A stretch of DNA of 10,011 nucleotides from Chloroflexota bacterium (GTDB lineage: Bacteria; Chloroflexota; Limnocylindria; Limnocylindrales; CSP1-4): assembly GCA_005880805.1 (NCBI GenBank), contig VBFZ01000017.1, positions 35,224-45,234 on the forward strand. Reading direction: 5' to 3'. Within the stretch, counting starts at the first letter, position 1, and each line of letters begins with the position of its first letter. The notes under the pieces are model-generated. The model was not told the DNA's origin and ran no database searches. It worked only from the letters and a program-made list of their open reading frames with translations. Position numbers and translations under genes: made by a program. Below are positions 1 through 7,386 of the stretch, one piece after another.

Positions 1-343
1 CGGGATAGATGTAGACGATGAGCCCGGCCAGCGAGGCGGGCACCGTTTCGAGGCCCGCGTAGTAGGTGCCCGAGTTCGCCGTGAACAGAACGCCCAGCGC
101 CAGGGCAGCAAGCAGTTGCGGTCTCGCCAGCGATCTCACGGCGCGGAGTCCTTGACGCCCGAGAGCGGTCGACAGGCCGAGCCACGCCCAGCCGAGCAGC
201 GCGCCCAGCAGGAACCGCCAGGCAAGAACTCCGAGCCAGTCCATACCCGCGGCGTAGACGGGCTTGGCGAGGATCGTTCCTGAGCCGAACCCGCAGGCCG
301 ACACGATGAGCAGCGCGACGCCCGCCAGCCTCCTCCGCTCCAT
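1..343 (-). CDS. EamA/DMT-family transporter, N-terminal part (cut by window edge)
   Basis: Reading the minus strand from an ATG at 343 gives 114 residues with no stop before the window edge. The product is strongly hydrophobic. A basic start (MERRRLAG) leads into a first membrane helix at about residues 6-28, a second at about 38-56, and two more from about 75 to the edge. The stretch ending ETVPASLAGLIVYIYP, together with the early GSGTILAKPVYAAG segment, is typical of EamA (10-TM drug/metabolite superfamily) permeases, which have about 300 residues in two five-helix repeats. About one third of the gene is therefore visible. These proteins export or exchange amino acids, nucleosides or other small metabolites in the inner membrane, and no substrate can be inferred here. 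The gene is divergent from the CBS/kor operon. Its start has no Shine-Dalgarno but has a TAnnnT box six bases upstream, so the mRNA may be leaderless. Confidence 0.85.
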   Translation of the reverse strand, partial: MERRRLAGVALLIVSACGFGSGTILAKPVYAAGMDWLGVLAWRFLLGALLGWAWLGLSTALGRQGLRAVRSLARPQLLAALALGVLFTANSGTYYAGLETVPASLAGLIVYIYP

Positions 344-349
344 CGGCCG

Positions 350-355
350 AGCCTA
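350..355 (-). promoter_or_regulatory. Putative -10 box of a leaderless promoter for the transporter
   Basis: On the minus strand the hexamer TAGGCT (TAnnnT form) ends six bases before the ATG at 343. Transcription starting six to seven bases after a -10 box would begin at or next to the start codon, and no Shine-Dalgarno is visible there. No convincing -35 element is found 16-18 bases further upstream. Confidence 0.4.
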
Positions 356-427
356 TCAGCCGCGCGGGCGAGCCCGCGGTGCCCGTGCCTGCCCTTTGAA
401 ATCGCGGCCGTTTCGAGAACCAGCAGA

Positions 428-433
428 TAAACT
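428..433 (+). promoter_or_regulatory. Putative -10 box of a leaderless promoter for the CBS/kor operon
   Basis: TAAACT (TAnnnT; four of six match TATAAT) lies seven bases before the GTG at 441, placing the expected transcript start at or within one base of the start codon. A GGAG at 436-439 is only one base from GTG, too close to work as a normal ribosome-binding site. A TTGAAA at 396-401 is 26 bases away, too far for a standard -35. This box and its divergent counterpart at 350-355 share a 97-bp intergenic region. Confidence 0.45.
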
Positions 434-440
434 CTGGAGC

Positions 441-937
441 GTGACTGAACTCACCGAACGGGAGGTTGCCGAACGCGTCCCCTCGCTCACGGACGAGAAG
501 CTGAACGTCCTGAGCCGGCGGGAGCCGGTCAGCGTCGCGCCTGGGACGAGCCTGGCCGAATGCCTCCGCGCGATCCAGCGGTCGGGTGTCGGTGATTCGG
601 TCACTGTCGTGGACTCGACCGGCCGGCTTGCCGGGGTGCTCACGGAGCGCGACATCTTCGGCAGGTTGATCGGCACGGACGCCGACCTGAGCCAGCCCGT
701 CGAAACGGTCATGAACACCTCGCCGCACACACTCAGGCTCGAGAGCACGGTGCACGAGGCAATGGAGCTGATGCAGACGGGCCGCTACCGGAACGTTCCA
801 ATCATCGACGAGGACGGCGTGCTGGCCGGCATCGTCCGTGAGCAGGACATCCTCAAGTACCTCGCGGAGGCGTTCCCGGAGGAGCTCCTCAACCTGCCGC
901 CGCGGCCCCACCAGCGCATGACGGAGTCTGAGGGCGC

Positions 938-941
<4 letters not shown>
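441..941 (+). CDS. CBS-domain-pair protein, first gene of the kor operon
   Basis: This 166-aa protein is a tandem CBS pair (Bateman module) with short flanks. CBS1 spans about residues 26-78 and includes the VVDSTGRLAGVLTERDIF core. CBS2 spans about 92-143, with VMNTSPHTLRLESTVHEAME followed by RNVPIIDEDGVLAGIVREQD. The tail FPEELLNLPPRPHQ resembles, from memory, the C-terminus of a common family of stand-alone CBS proteins. CBS pairs usually bind AMP, ATP or S-adenosyl compounds and regulate a partner, and no catalytic domain is present. I chose the GTG at 441 rather than the in-frame ATG at 264 for two reasons: the longer form would run through the divergent transporter gene in antisense and adds a low-complexity Arg/Pro extension, and a -10-like box lies just upstream of 441. 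The stop overlaps the korA start (GTGA, 938-941), so the two are probably translationally coupled and the protein may act on KorAB. That last point is inference. Confidence 0.88.
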
Positions 942-2865
<1,924 letters not shown>

Positions 2866-2869
<4 letters not shown>

Positions 2870-3927
2870 CTGAAGGCAACGGTCAAGGCGAGCAGCCCGC
2901 GCTGAGCCCCGAGAACCAGGCCGTCATCCAGCTGACCAGGAAGGACTTCGTGTCCGACCAGGAGGTGCGCTGGTGCCCGGGCTGTGGCGACTACTCGATC
3001 CTGGCCCAGACCCAGAAGGTGATGCCCGACTTCGGGTATCCCAAGGAAAACATCGTCTTCATCAGCGGCATCGGCTGCTCGGGCCGGCTGCCGTATTACA
3101 TGAACACCTTCGGCTTCCACACCATCCATGGAAGGGCACCAACGATGGCCACCGGGCTCAAGGCGACGCGGCCCGACCTCATGGTCTGGGTGATCACGGG
3201 AGACGGCGACGCGCTGTCGATCGGCGGCAACCACGTGCTCCACTCGATGCGCCGCAACGTCGACTTCAAGATGGTCATGTTCAACAACCGGATCTACGGC
3301 CTGACCAAGGGTCAGGCGTCGCCGACCTCGGAGCTGGGCAAGCGAACGAAGTCGACACCCGCCGGGACGATCGACACCCCGATCATGCCGCTCACGGTGG
3401 CGCTGGCAGCCGAGGCGAGCTTCGTGGCCCGCTCGGTCGATACGCACACGGAGCACCTCCAGGCCACGCTCGAGCGTGCCGGCTATCACAAGGGTTCGGC
3501 GTTCGTCGAGGTCCTGCAGAACTGCAACATCTTTAACGACGGAGCGTGGCGCGACTTCACGGATCGCGAGGTGCGCGAGGACCGGATGCTCATGCTCGAG
3601 GACGGCAAGCCGATGATCTTCGGCAAGGAGCGCGACAAGGGCATCCGCCTGCGCGGTCTCCATCCCGAGGTCGTCAGCCTGGGCGACGGCGTTTCGGAGG
3701 ACGATCTGCTGGTCCACGACGAGCACGCCGAAGAGCCGTACCTGGCGCTGATGCTGTCACGCATGTGGTGGCCGGAGTTCCCGGTGCCCGTCGGGGTCCT
3801 CCGCGCCGTGACCCGCCCAACGCACGACGAGCTGCTGACCGGCCAGATCGACAGCGCGGTCGCGTCGACAGGCGAGGGCGATCTCGCGCGGGTTTTGAAG
3901 AGCGGAGAGACCTGGACGGTCGAATAG
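2866..3927 (+). CDS. korB: 2-oxoglutarate:ferredoxin oxidoreductase subunit beta
   Basis: This 353-aa protein is the thiamine-diphosphate and iron-sulfur subunit partnering KorA. The four cysteines expected to hold the [4Fe-4S] cluster are visible: C37 and C40 in WCPGCGDY, C71 in GIGCSGR and C220 in LQNCNIFND. The thiamine diphosphate/Mg motif is TGDGDALSIGGNH (111-123), continued by NNRIYGLTKGQASPT (140-154). HGRAPTMATGLK (88-99) also matches the family. The C-terminal part from about residue 245 carries the extension seen in KorB-type subunits. Electrons from oxidative decarboxylation leave through this single cluster to an external ferredoxin, and no ferredoxin gene is in the window. The ATG at 2866 lies inside the korA stop (ATGA), implying coupled translation for one-to-one stoichiometry. 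A 53-nt gap follows before the next gene, the only real gap in this operon. Confidence 0.95.
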
Positions 3928-3940
3928 GCGACGGCCTTGA

Positions 3941-3960
3941 CTGGCCGGCCCACAGGCCAG
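3941..3960 (+). other. Small hairpin in the korB to CBS intergenic gap
   Basis: CTGGCC (3941-3946) and GGCCAG (3955-3960) form a perfect 6-bp stem with an 8-nt loop. It lies between the korB stop (3927) and the ribosome-binding site at 3971. There is no T-run after it, so it does not look like a full terminator. It could lower downstream expression or protect the korB mRNA 3' end. Confidence 0.35.
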
Positions 3961-3970
3961 CGGAAGCTGA

Positions 3971-3976
3971 AGGAGG
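3971..3976 (+). promoter_or_regulatory. Strong ribosome-binding site for the zinc-ribbon CBS gene
   Basis: AGGAGG lies four bases before the ATG at 3981. It is the best Shine-Dalgarno match in the window and it fixes the start of the gene. The other junctions of this operon use start/stop overlaps instead, so this gene probably has independent translation initiation. Confidence 0.75.
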
Positions 3977-3980
3977 GTAG

Positions 3981-4481
3981 ATGCTCTGTCCGGTTTGCCG
4001 GCACGACAACCTGCAGGGCGAAGACAACTGCGAGAACTGCGGCGCGGATCTCCGGACCGTCGACATCCCGGAGCAGGCGGTGTCGTTCCGGGGCCGCCTC
4101 CTCGGGGAGCATCTCGACGAGCTGGGGGTCGGCGAGCCGGCGATCGTGGACGCGGACCTCGCCCTCACCAGCGCGATTGCACGCATGCACGAGATCCCCA
4201 CTGACTGCCTGCTCGCCACCGACGGCGGCCGGCTCGTCGGGATCTTCACCGAGCGCGACGCCGTGGTGAAGGCCGCCGGCATGAAGCTCGAGGCGTTCGA
4301 CGTGCGCGACTTCATGACGAGGGATCCCGTCGTACTCCGCCACGACGAAACGATCGCTGTCGCGATCAACAAGATGGCGGTCGGTGGCTTCCGCCACATC
4401 CCGATCGTCGACGACGGTCGACCGATCGGGGTGGTCGCGGCCCGCGACGTCTTTCGGCACATCCTCGCCGTCCTCGGGTGA
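3981..4481 (+). CDS. Zinc-ribbon plus CBS-domain-pair protein
   Basis: This 166-aa protein starts with a compact zinc ribbon: C3-P-V-C6 and C17-E-N-C20 form a CxxC-x10-CxxC knuckle pair. A tandem CBS pair follows. CBS1 spans about residues 44-98, with LLATDGGRLVGIFTERDAVV. CBS2 spans about 108-162, with DFMTRDPVVLRHDET then GGFRHIPIVDDGRPIGVVAARD. CBS pairs generally sense adenine nucleotides, and the ribbon probably mediates protein or nucleic-acid contact. The length equals that of the first CBS protein of the operon, but the two share only the fold-level CBS motifs, so they look like separate recruits rather than a recent duplication. The start is set by the AGGAGG at 3971. The stop overlaps the next GTG (GTGA, 4478-4481). 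A role in tuning KorAB by energy charge is inferred from position only. Confidence 0.85.
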   Translation: MLCPVCRHDNLQGEDNCENCGADLRTVDIPEQAVSFRGRLLGEHLDELGVGEPAIVDADLALTSAIARMHEIPTDCLLATDGGRLVGIFTERDAVVKAAGMKLEAFDVRDFMTRDPVVLRHDETIAVAINKMAVGGFRHIPIVDDGRPIGVVAARDVFRHILAVLG

Positions 4482-4864
4482 CCGCGAATATCCGACGAGT
4501 CCTCGTCGTCGCCGACGACCTGATCTGGGCCGATCGCCTGGCAAGGCTGCTCGCCGAGGCGGGTGCCCGGCCCGCGCGTGCCAAGACGGGTCGGGAGCTC
4601 GAGCGCGAGCTCGTCTGCGCCGACGCGGTCATCGTCGACCTCACGGCGCGGAACTACGACCCGATCGCCGCGGTGGAACGCTCGGCGAAGGCCGGGCGGC
4701 GCGTCCTCGCGGTCGGCCAGCACGACGATCTCGCACTCCGGAAGCGCGCACTGGCGGCGGGTGCCGAGCGTGTCTTCGCCTATCGCAAGATGCACGAGGA
4801 GGGCGCGGCCGTACTCCGCGCCTGGATCGAGCGCTCCGCGCGTCCTGTCGAGGCCGGCGCGTGA
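4478..4864 (+). CDS. Stand-alone receiver-like (CheY-fold) domain, degenerate
   Basis: This 128-aa protein matches the size and strand pattern of a single response-regulator receiver domain. RRVLVVADD begins strand 1 with acidic pair D13/D14. ADAVIVDLTARNYDP places D54 at the phospho-acceptor position. RRVLAVGQHDD gives strand 4, and ERVFAYRKMHE gives strand 5 with K104 as the possible conserved lysine. The residue that is normally Thr/Ser at the end of strand 4 appears to be G80, and no Pro follows the lysine, so the phosphorylation switch is probably altered or lost. There is no output domain and no histidine kinase nearby. The GTG start at 4478 overlaps the preceding stop, and its own stop overlaps the next GTG, so it is embedded in the operon. 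It could be a phosphorylation-independent adaptor for the CBS or Kor proteins. The receiver call rests on pattern recognition and is moderately sure. Confidence 0.65.
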   Translation: MTANIRRVLVVADDLIWADRLARLLAEAGARPARAKTGRELERELVCADAVIVDLTARNYDPIAAVERSAKAGRRVLAVGQHDDLALRKRALAAGAERVFAYRKMHEEGAAVLRAWIERSARPVEAGA

Positions 4865-6072
4865 CGGCCGGGACCACGCGGGCCGCTACCGCGCGGGCCG
4901 GTACCGCGCCCGAACCCTCCCTCCCCTCGCCATCCTTCGGCGATCGCCTGGCCAGGGCACAGGCCCTGACATCCGATGCCGGGCTGTCCGCTGTCCTCGT
5001 AGCCGTCGGCCCGGATCTTCGCTATCTCGCCGGCTACAACGCAATCGCGCTCGAGCGACTGACGCTGCTGATCGTGCCGCCAGCCGGCCGGGCCACCCTC
5101 ATCGCCCCGCGCCTCGAAGGGACGCCCGCTCGTTCGTCGCCCGCGGCTGCGGAAGGCCATGTCGACGTCGTGACCTGGGAGGAGACCGAGGATGCGGCGC
5201 ACGTCGTCGCCGGCATCGTCGGCCGAATTCCCGCGACGCCCGGCAGGACGCCTCGGGTCGCCGTGTCGAACCGGCTTTGGGCGTCGCACCTCCTGCGCTT
5301 CCAGGCGGCGTTACCCGGATTCCGGTTCGAGAGCGCAGGGCCGGTCATGCGGAAGCTGCGGATCGTCAAGGACGCCGCAGAGATCGAGCTGCTTCGTCGA
5401 GCGGCCGAGACGACAGACGACGTGCTCCAACACGTCATGCGCGGCCCCCTGATCGGCAGGACCGAGGCGGAGCTCAGCCGCGAGATCCGCGATCGCCTCG
5501 TCGCCGCGGGACACGACCAGGCAGAGTTCGCGATCGTCGGATCCGGGCCGAACAGCGCGTCACCGCACCACGAGGCGGGCGACCGGAAGATTGTGGCCGG
5601 TGAGCCGGTGCTGTTCGACGTCGGGGGCCGCTGGCGTGGCTATTGCAGCGACACGACACGTGTGGTGTGGGTCACCGGCGGCGATCCCGGCAACGGACCC
5701 GACCCCGAATTCACGCGAATGTACGAAGCCGTGCGCGACGCTCAGGACGAATCCGCGGCGAGCGCGCGACCGGGAGTGGCCGCCGAGCGGGTCGATGGGA
5801 TCGCCCGGGGGATCATCAGCGCTGCCGGCTATGGCGATCATTTCATCCATCGGACGGGCCACGGCATCGGCCTCGAGGAGCACGAGGACCCGTATCTCGT
5901 ATCCGGCAACGACGAGCCGCTCAGCGCCGGCATGGCGTTCAGCATTGAGCCCGGGGTCTACCTCGAGGGTCGTTACGGTGTTCGCATCGAGGACATCCTG
6001 GTCGCGACCGACAGCGGCGCGGTAGCCCTCAACCGCGCGTCACGCGAACTGCTCGTCGTCGACGGCCGCTAG
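4861..6072 (+). CDS. M24-family Xaa-Pro aminopeptidase-like metallopeptidase
   Basis: This 403-aa protein has the two-domain layout of Xaa-Pro aminopeptidase/prolidase-type enzymes: a creatinase-like N-terminal domain at about residues 25-165 and a pita-bread catalytic domain from about 172. All five metal ligands are visible: D253 (LFDVGG), D264 (CSDTTR), H334 (HRTGHGIGLEEHEDP), E363 (SIEPGVY) and E377 (VRIEDIL). The accessory histidines H237 (SPHHEAG) and H341 are also present. It should release N-terminal residues ahead of proline, or split X-Pro dipeptides, in the cytoplasm with two divalent metals. The GTG at 4861 overlaps the previous stop. The first 25 residues form an Ala/Thr/Arg/Pro-rich tail, partly from a 15-nt tandem repeat, and probably do not belong to the fold. 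Its operon link to kor genes is not explained by known chemistry, so it may simply be a last housekeeping cistron. Aminopeptidase versus prolidase specificity cannot be decided. Confidence 0.9.
   Translation: MTAGTTRAATARAGTAPEPSLPSPSFGDRLARAQALTSDAGLSAVLVAVGPDLRYLAGYNAIALERLTLLIVPPAGRATLIAPRLEGTPARSSPAAAEGHVDVVTWEETEDAAHVVAGIVGRIPATPGRTPRVAVSNRLWASHLLRFQAALPGFRFESAGPVMRKLRIVKDAAEIELLRRAAETTDDVLQHVMRGPLIGRTEAELSREIRDRLVAAGHDQAEFAIVGSGPNSASPHHEAGDRKIVAGEPVLFDVGGRWRGYCSDTTRVVWVTGGDPGNGPDPEFTRMYEAVRDAQDESAASARPGVAAERVDGIARGIISAAGYGDHFIHRTGHGIGLEEHEDPYLVSGNDEPLSAGMAFSIEPGVYLEGRYGVRIEDILVATDSGAVALNRASRELLVVDGR
4878..4907 (+). repeat. 15-nt tandem duplication in the N-terminal tail of the M24 peptidase
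   Basis: Bases 4878-4892 and 4893-4907 are two directly adjacent 15-nt copies, with 14 of 15 identical (C versus G at position 9). They keep the reading frame and encode a repeated Ala-Arg-Ala-x-Thr peptide. It looks like a replication-slippage product in a linker that tolerates length change. Confidence 0.8.
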
Positions 6073-6124
6073 CCGGCTGGGCGTGACGCTCCCCGCCGGC
6101 AGCGGGAGACCGGGATTGTTGCGG

Positions 6125-6130
6125 TATCAT
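6125..6130 (+). promoter_or_regulatory. Possible -10 box upstream of the stem-loop cluster
   Basis: TATCAT matches the TATAAT consensus at five of six positions and stands out in otherwise GC-rich DNA. No good -35 is seen 16-18 bases upstream. Transcription would start near 6137, just before the first hairpin. Confidence 0.3.
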
Positions 6131-6139
6131 CACCCGAAT

Positions 6140-6159
6140 CCGCCCGAGCCCTCGGGCGG
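6140..6159 (+). terminator. Perfect 9-bp hairpin after the M24 gene (terminator-like, no T-run)
   Basis: CCGCCCGAG (6140-6148) pairs perfectly with CTCGGGCGG (6151-6159) across a 2-nt centre. It lies 67 bases after the M24 stop. A strong GC stem suits a terminator of the kor operon, but no uridine tract follows, so it may instead be a 5' element of a transcript starting near 6137. Confidence 0.4.
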
Positions 6160-6195
6160 CGTCCAAGCGCGTTCTGACATGACATTTGCAAACGG

Positions 6196-6213
6196 GCGGC
6201 GGAGACTCGCCGC
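6196..6213 (+). other. Stem-loop 2 of the intergenic cluster
   Basis: GCGGCG (6196-6201) pairs with CGCCGC (6208-6213) around the 6-nt loop GAGACT. It is the second of three perfect stems within 120 bases. Confidence 0.35.
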
Positions 6214-6224
6214 ACGACCAAGCA

Positions 6225-6259
6225 CTCGCCGGATGCCCCCACTGAACAGGTCCGGCGAG
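6225..6259 (+). other. Stem-loop 3 of the intergenic cluster
   Basis: CTCGCCGGA (6225-6233) pairs perfectly over 9 bp with TCCGGCGAG (6251-6259), enclosing a 17-nt loop containing CCCCCACTGAACAGG. The loop is large enough to interact with another RNA segment or a protein. Confidence 0.4.
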
Positions 6260-6543
6260 CCACAAGTTCGGCACGCCTGATGGGCCGTCGATCCGGTCAC
6301 GGAAGGAGTCATCGGCACTCCGGCCGCGGCCATCGAGAAGCGCCTCGGGGCGGGCCGCTCGACGCCCATCCGGCCGAGCCACGTCCGGATCCGGGGAGGG
6401 TTTCGGGCGCCCTGACCATTCCCCCGCCTGGTGAGGCCTCGCCCCCGCACCTTCCCACCTCGCTCGTCTCGACGACGGAGGACGACGCCGCGACCGACGT
6501 GGCGCCGCGGTCGCAGATGGCTCCTGGCGATGACCGCCAGGGC

Positions 6544-6867
6544 ATGACGGACGCGAGCCGGGTTGGGCAGAACGGCGGCCCGCTCGACGCGGGGTGCACG
6601 GCTCCCCAGCTGAGGCGGTTCATCAAGAGCCGGGCCTATGTCCCGATGCACGAGCTGCGCCGCCGCTTCAACCTCAACGGCGTGGAGGACGAGGTGAGCG
6701 CCCTGGAAGTCGAAGGGTCGCGCATCTACGTCGGCCTGCCGCCACGCGAGAGCCGGCTGCTCGGCGAGCTGCTGCGCGGGGGCGACGTGGGCTACGAGCT
6801 GTCGGTCGACCCCGTCAGCCCGATCGTCATCGGCGTCTACCCGATGAGGCCCGTGCCCCGCGTCTGA
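6544..6867 (+). CDS. Conserved-looking protein of unknown function (107 aa)
   Basis: I do not recognise a named family. From the ATG at 6544 the protein is 107 aa, with a short flexible start and then an ordered-looking core. Residues 21-45 are helical and basic (PQLRRFIKSRAYVPMHELRR). Residues 50-66 are strand-like (VSALEVEGSRIYVGLPP). RESRLLGELLRGGDVGYEL (69-87) is amphipathic, and the last part SPIVIGVYPMRPV is a hydrophobic strand. There is no signal peptide or membrane helix, so it should be cytoplasmic. The frame stays open upstream to 6280, but that extension is low-complexity and unlikely to be coding. An in-frame ATG at 6517 is an alternative start. No clear ribosome-binding site precedes either one. 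The arrangement of helices and a short basic segment would allow nucleic-acid binding, but nothing demonstrates it. Confidence 0.6.
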   Translation: MTDASRVGQNGGPLDAGCTAPQLRRFIKSRAYVPMHELRRRFNLNGVEDEVSALEVEGSRIYVGLPPRESRLLGELLRGGDVGYELSVDPVSPIVIGVYPMRPVPRV

Positions 6868-6980
6868 CCGAGCGTCGGCCAGACGACACTCGCGCGGTCG
6901 CCGGAAAGACTGGACGGGGCGGACTCCCTGGCCGAAGATGTCGCACAGCGGGCCGTCCGGCGCGCTCTCGAAGCATGAGC

Positions 6981-6984
6981 GGAG
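6981..6984 (+). promoter_or_regulatory. Ribosome-binding site of the 63-aa small gene
   Basis: GGAG lies six bases before the ATG at 6991. This is good spacing, supports translation of the small ORF, and selects this ATG over the out-of-frame ATG at 6975. Confidence 0.6.
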
Positions 6985-6990
6985 ACGACG

Positions 6991-7182
6991 ATGAGCCATC
7001 ACGAGACGCGGTCGAAGGATCGCGACAAGAAGTCGGACAAGGACGTCGAAGGCCATTCGATGATGCCCAATCCGCTGCTGGGCGAGCAGCTCGCGCGGAT
7101 TCGAGAGCGGGACGTTCAGCGCAACATCAAGCAGCACAACCTCGAGCAGGAAGCGCGCCGCCCCCACAAGAAGGAACGCTGA
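6991..7182 (+). CDS. Small highly charged protein with a DVEGH motif (63 aa)
   Basis: The function is not recognised. The 63-aa product is very hydrophilic. Residues 1-17 are rich in His, Lys, Asp and Arg and probably disordered. DVEGH occurs at 18-22, then MMPNPLL, then a charged predicted helix at about 30-57 (GEQLARIRERDVQRN and onward) and a basic end RRPHKKER. It has a well-placed GGAG ribosome-binding site and is followed 25 bases after the stop by a strong terminator-like hairpin, so it looks like a complete small transcription unit or the last gene of one. There are no cysteines, no signal peptide and no membrane segment. It may be a small adaptor or nucleic-acid-associated protein. 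A peptide precursor is conceivable because of the protease downstream, but the tail lacks the Cys, Ser or Thr richness expected of modified cores. Confidence 0.65.
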   Translation: MSHHETRSKDRDKKSDKDVEGHSMMPNPLLGEQLARIRERDVQRNIKQHNLEQEARRPHKKER

Positions 7183-7207
7183 CTTCCGCGTCGTCTCGCG
7201 GCTCAGG

Positions 7208-7230
7208 AGCGGTGCCGATCCGGCACCGCT
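7208..7230 (+). terminator. Intrinsic terminator-like hairpin after the 63-aa gene
   Basis: AGCGGTGCCG (7208-7217) and CGGCACCGCT (7221-7230) form a perfect 10-bp stem with a 3-nt loop. It is followed by a T-containing but interrupted tract (TCGTCATT). It starts 25 bases after the stop at 7182. The long GC stem with a short loop is the best terminator candidate in the window. Confidence 0.65.
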
Positions 7231-7386
7231 TCGTCATTCCTGCGAAGAGGACCCATCCGCCGGACGTCTGACGCGTCTGCGACACCCTCGGGGTCGCGCA
7301 CCTGATCGCGGGCGGCCTCCCACCGGGCCAGACTCCCACGAGTCGGAATCCCCCAGTTCCGTCGACAGACCGAGGTCCAGCCCGAG

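Larger units (their letters stand above)
6073..6543. other. 471-bp stretch without a supported gene, with clustered stem-loops
   Basis: No reading frame here looks coding. The open plus-strand frame from 6280 encodes Arg/His/Pro/Gly-rich sequence with no recognisable domain. The minus-strand frame covering 6130-6302 has clearly more A/T at third codon positions than the neighbouring genes. A 33-codon ORF (6179-6280) resembles nothing. The stretch does hold a possible -10 box (6125-6130) and three perfect inverted repeats (6140-6159, 6196-6213, 6225-6259). A near-palindrome CCGGATCCGG lies around 6386-6395. It could be a long structured leader for the gene at 6544, the end of the preceding operon, or a small RNA locus. 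Confidence 0.6.

Noticed and set aside
264..440. Longer start (ATG 264) for the first CBS gene
   Set aside because: The extension is antisense to the transporter coding sequence, is low-complexity, and would place the -10-like box inside the gene.
3937..3942. TTGACT as a -35 element for an internal promoter before the zinc-ribbon CBS gene
   Set aside because: No A/T-rich -10 box follows 16-18 bases downstream; that position is occupied by the GC-rich hairpin and the ribosome-binding site.
6140..6259. Known riboswitch (cobalamin, glycine, TPP, SAH or similar)
   Set aside because: I looked for their conserved boxes. A few short matches, such as CCCCCACTG, occur but in the wrong order or without the rest of the core.
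6179..6280. 33-codon ORF (MTFANGRRRLAA start) inside the stem-loop region
   Set aside because: It has no ribosome-binding site, a composition dominated by Arg/Pro, and overlaps two perfect stem-loops that better explain the sequence.
6280..6543. N-terminal extension of the 107-aa protein from ATG 6280
   Set aside because: The 88 extra residues are Arg/His/Gly/Pro-rich with no fold-like pattern; the protein-like part starts after residue 88.
6130..7167. 345-codon minus-strand ORF
   Set aside because: It runs antisense across the 107-aa gene and most of the 63-aa gene; its segment in the intergenic part shows weak third-position GC and no domain.
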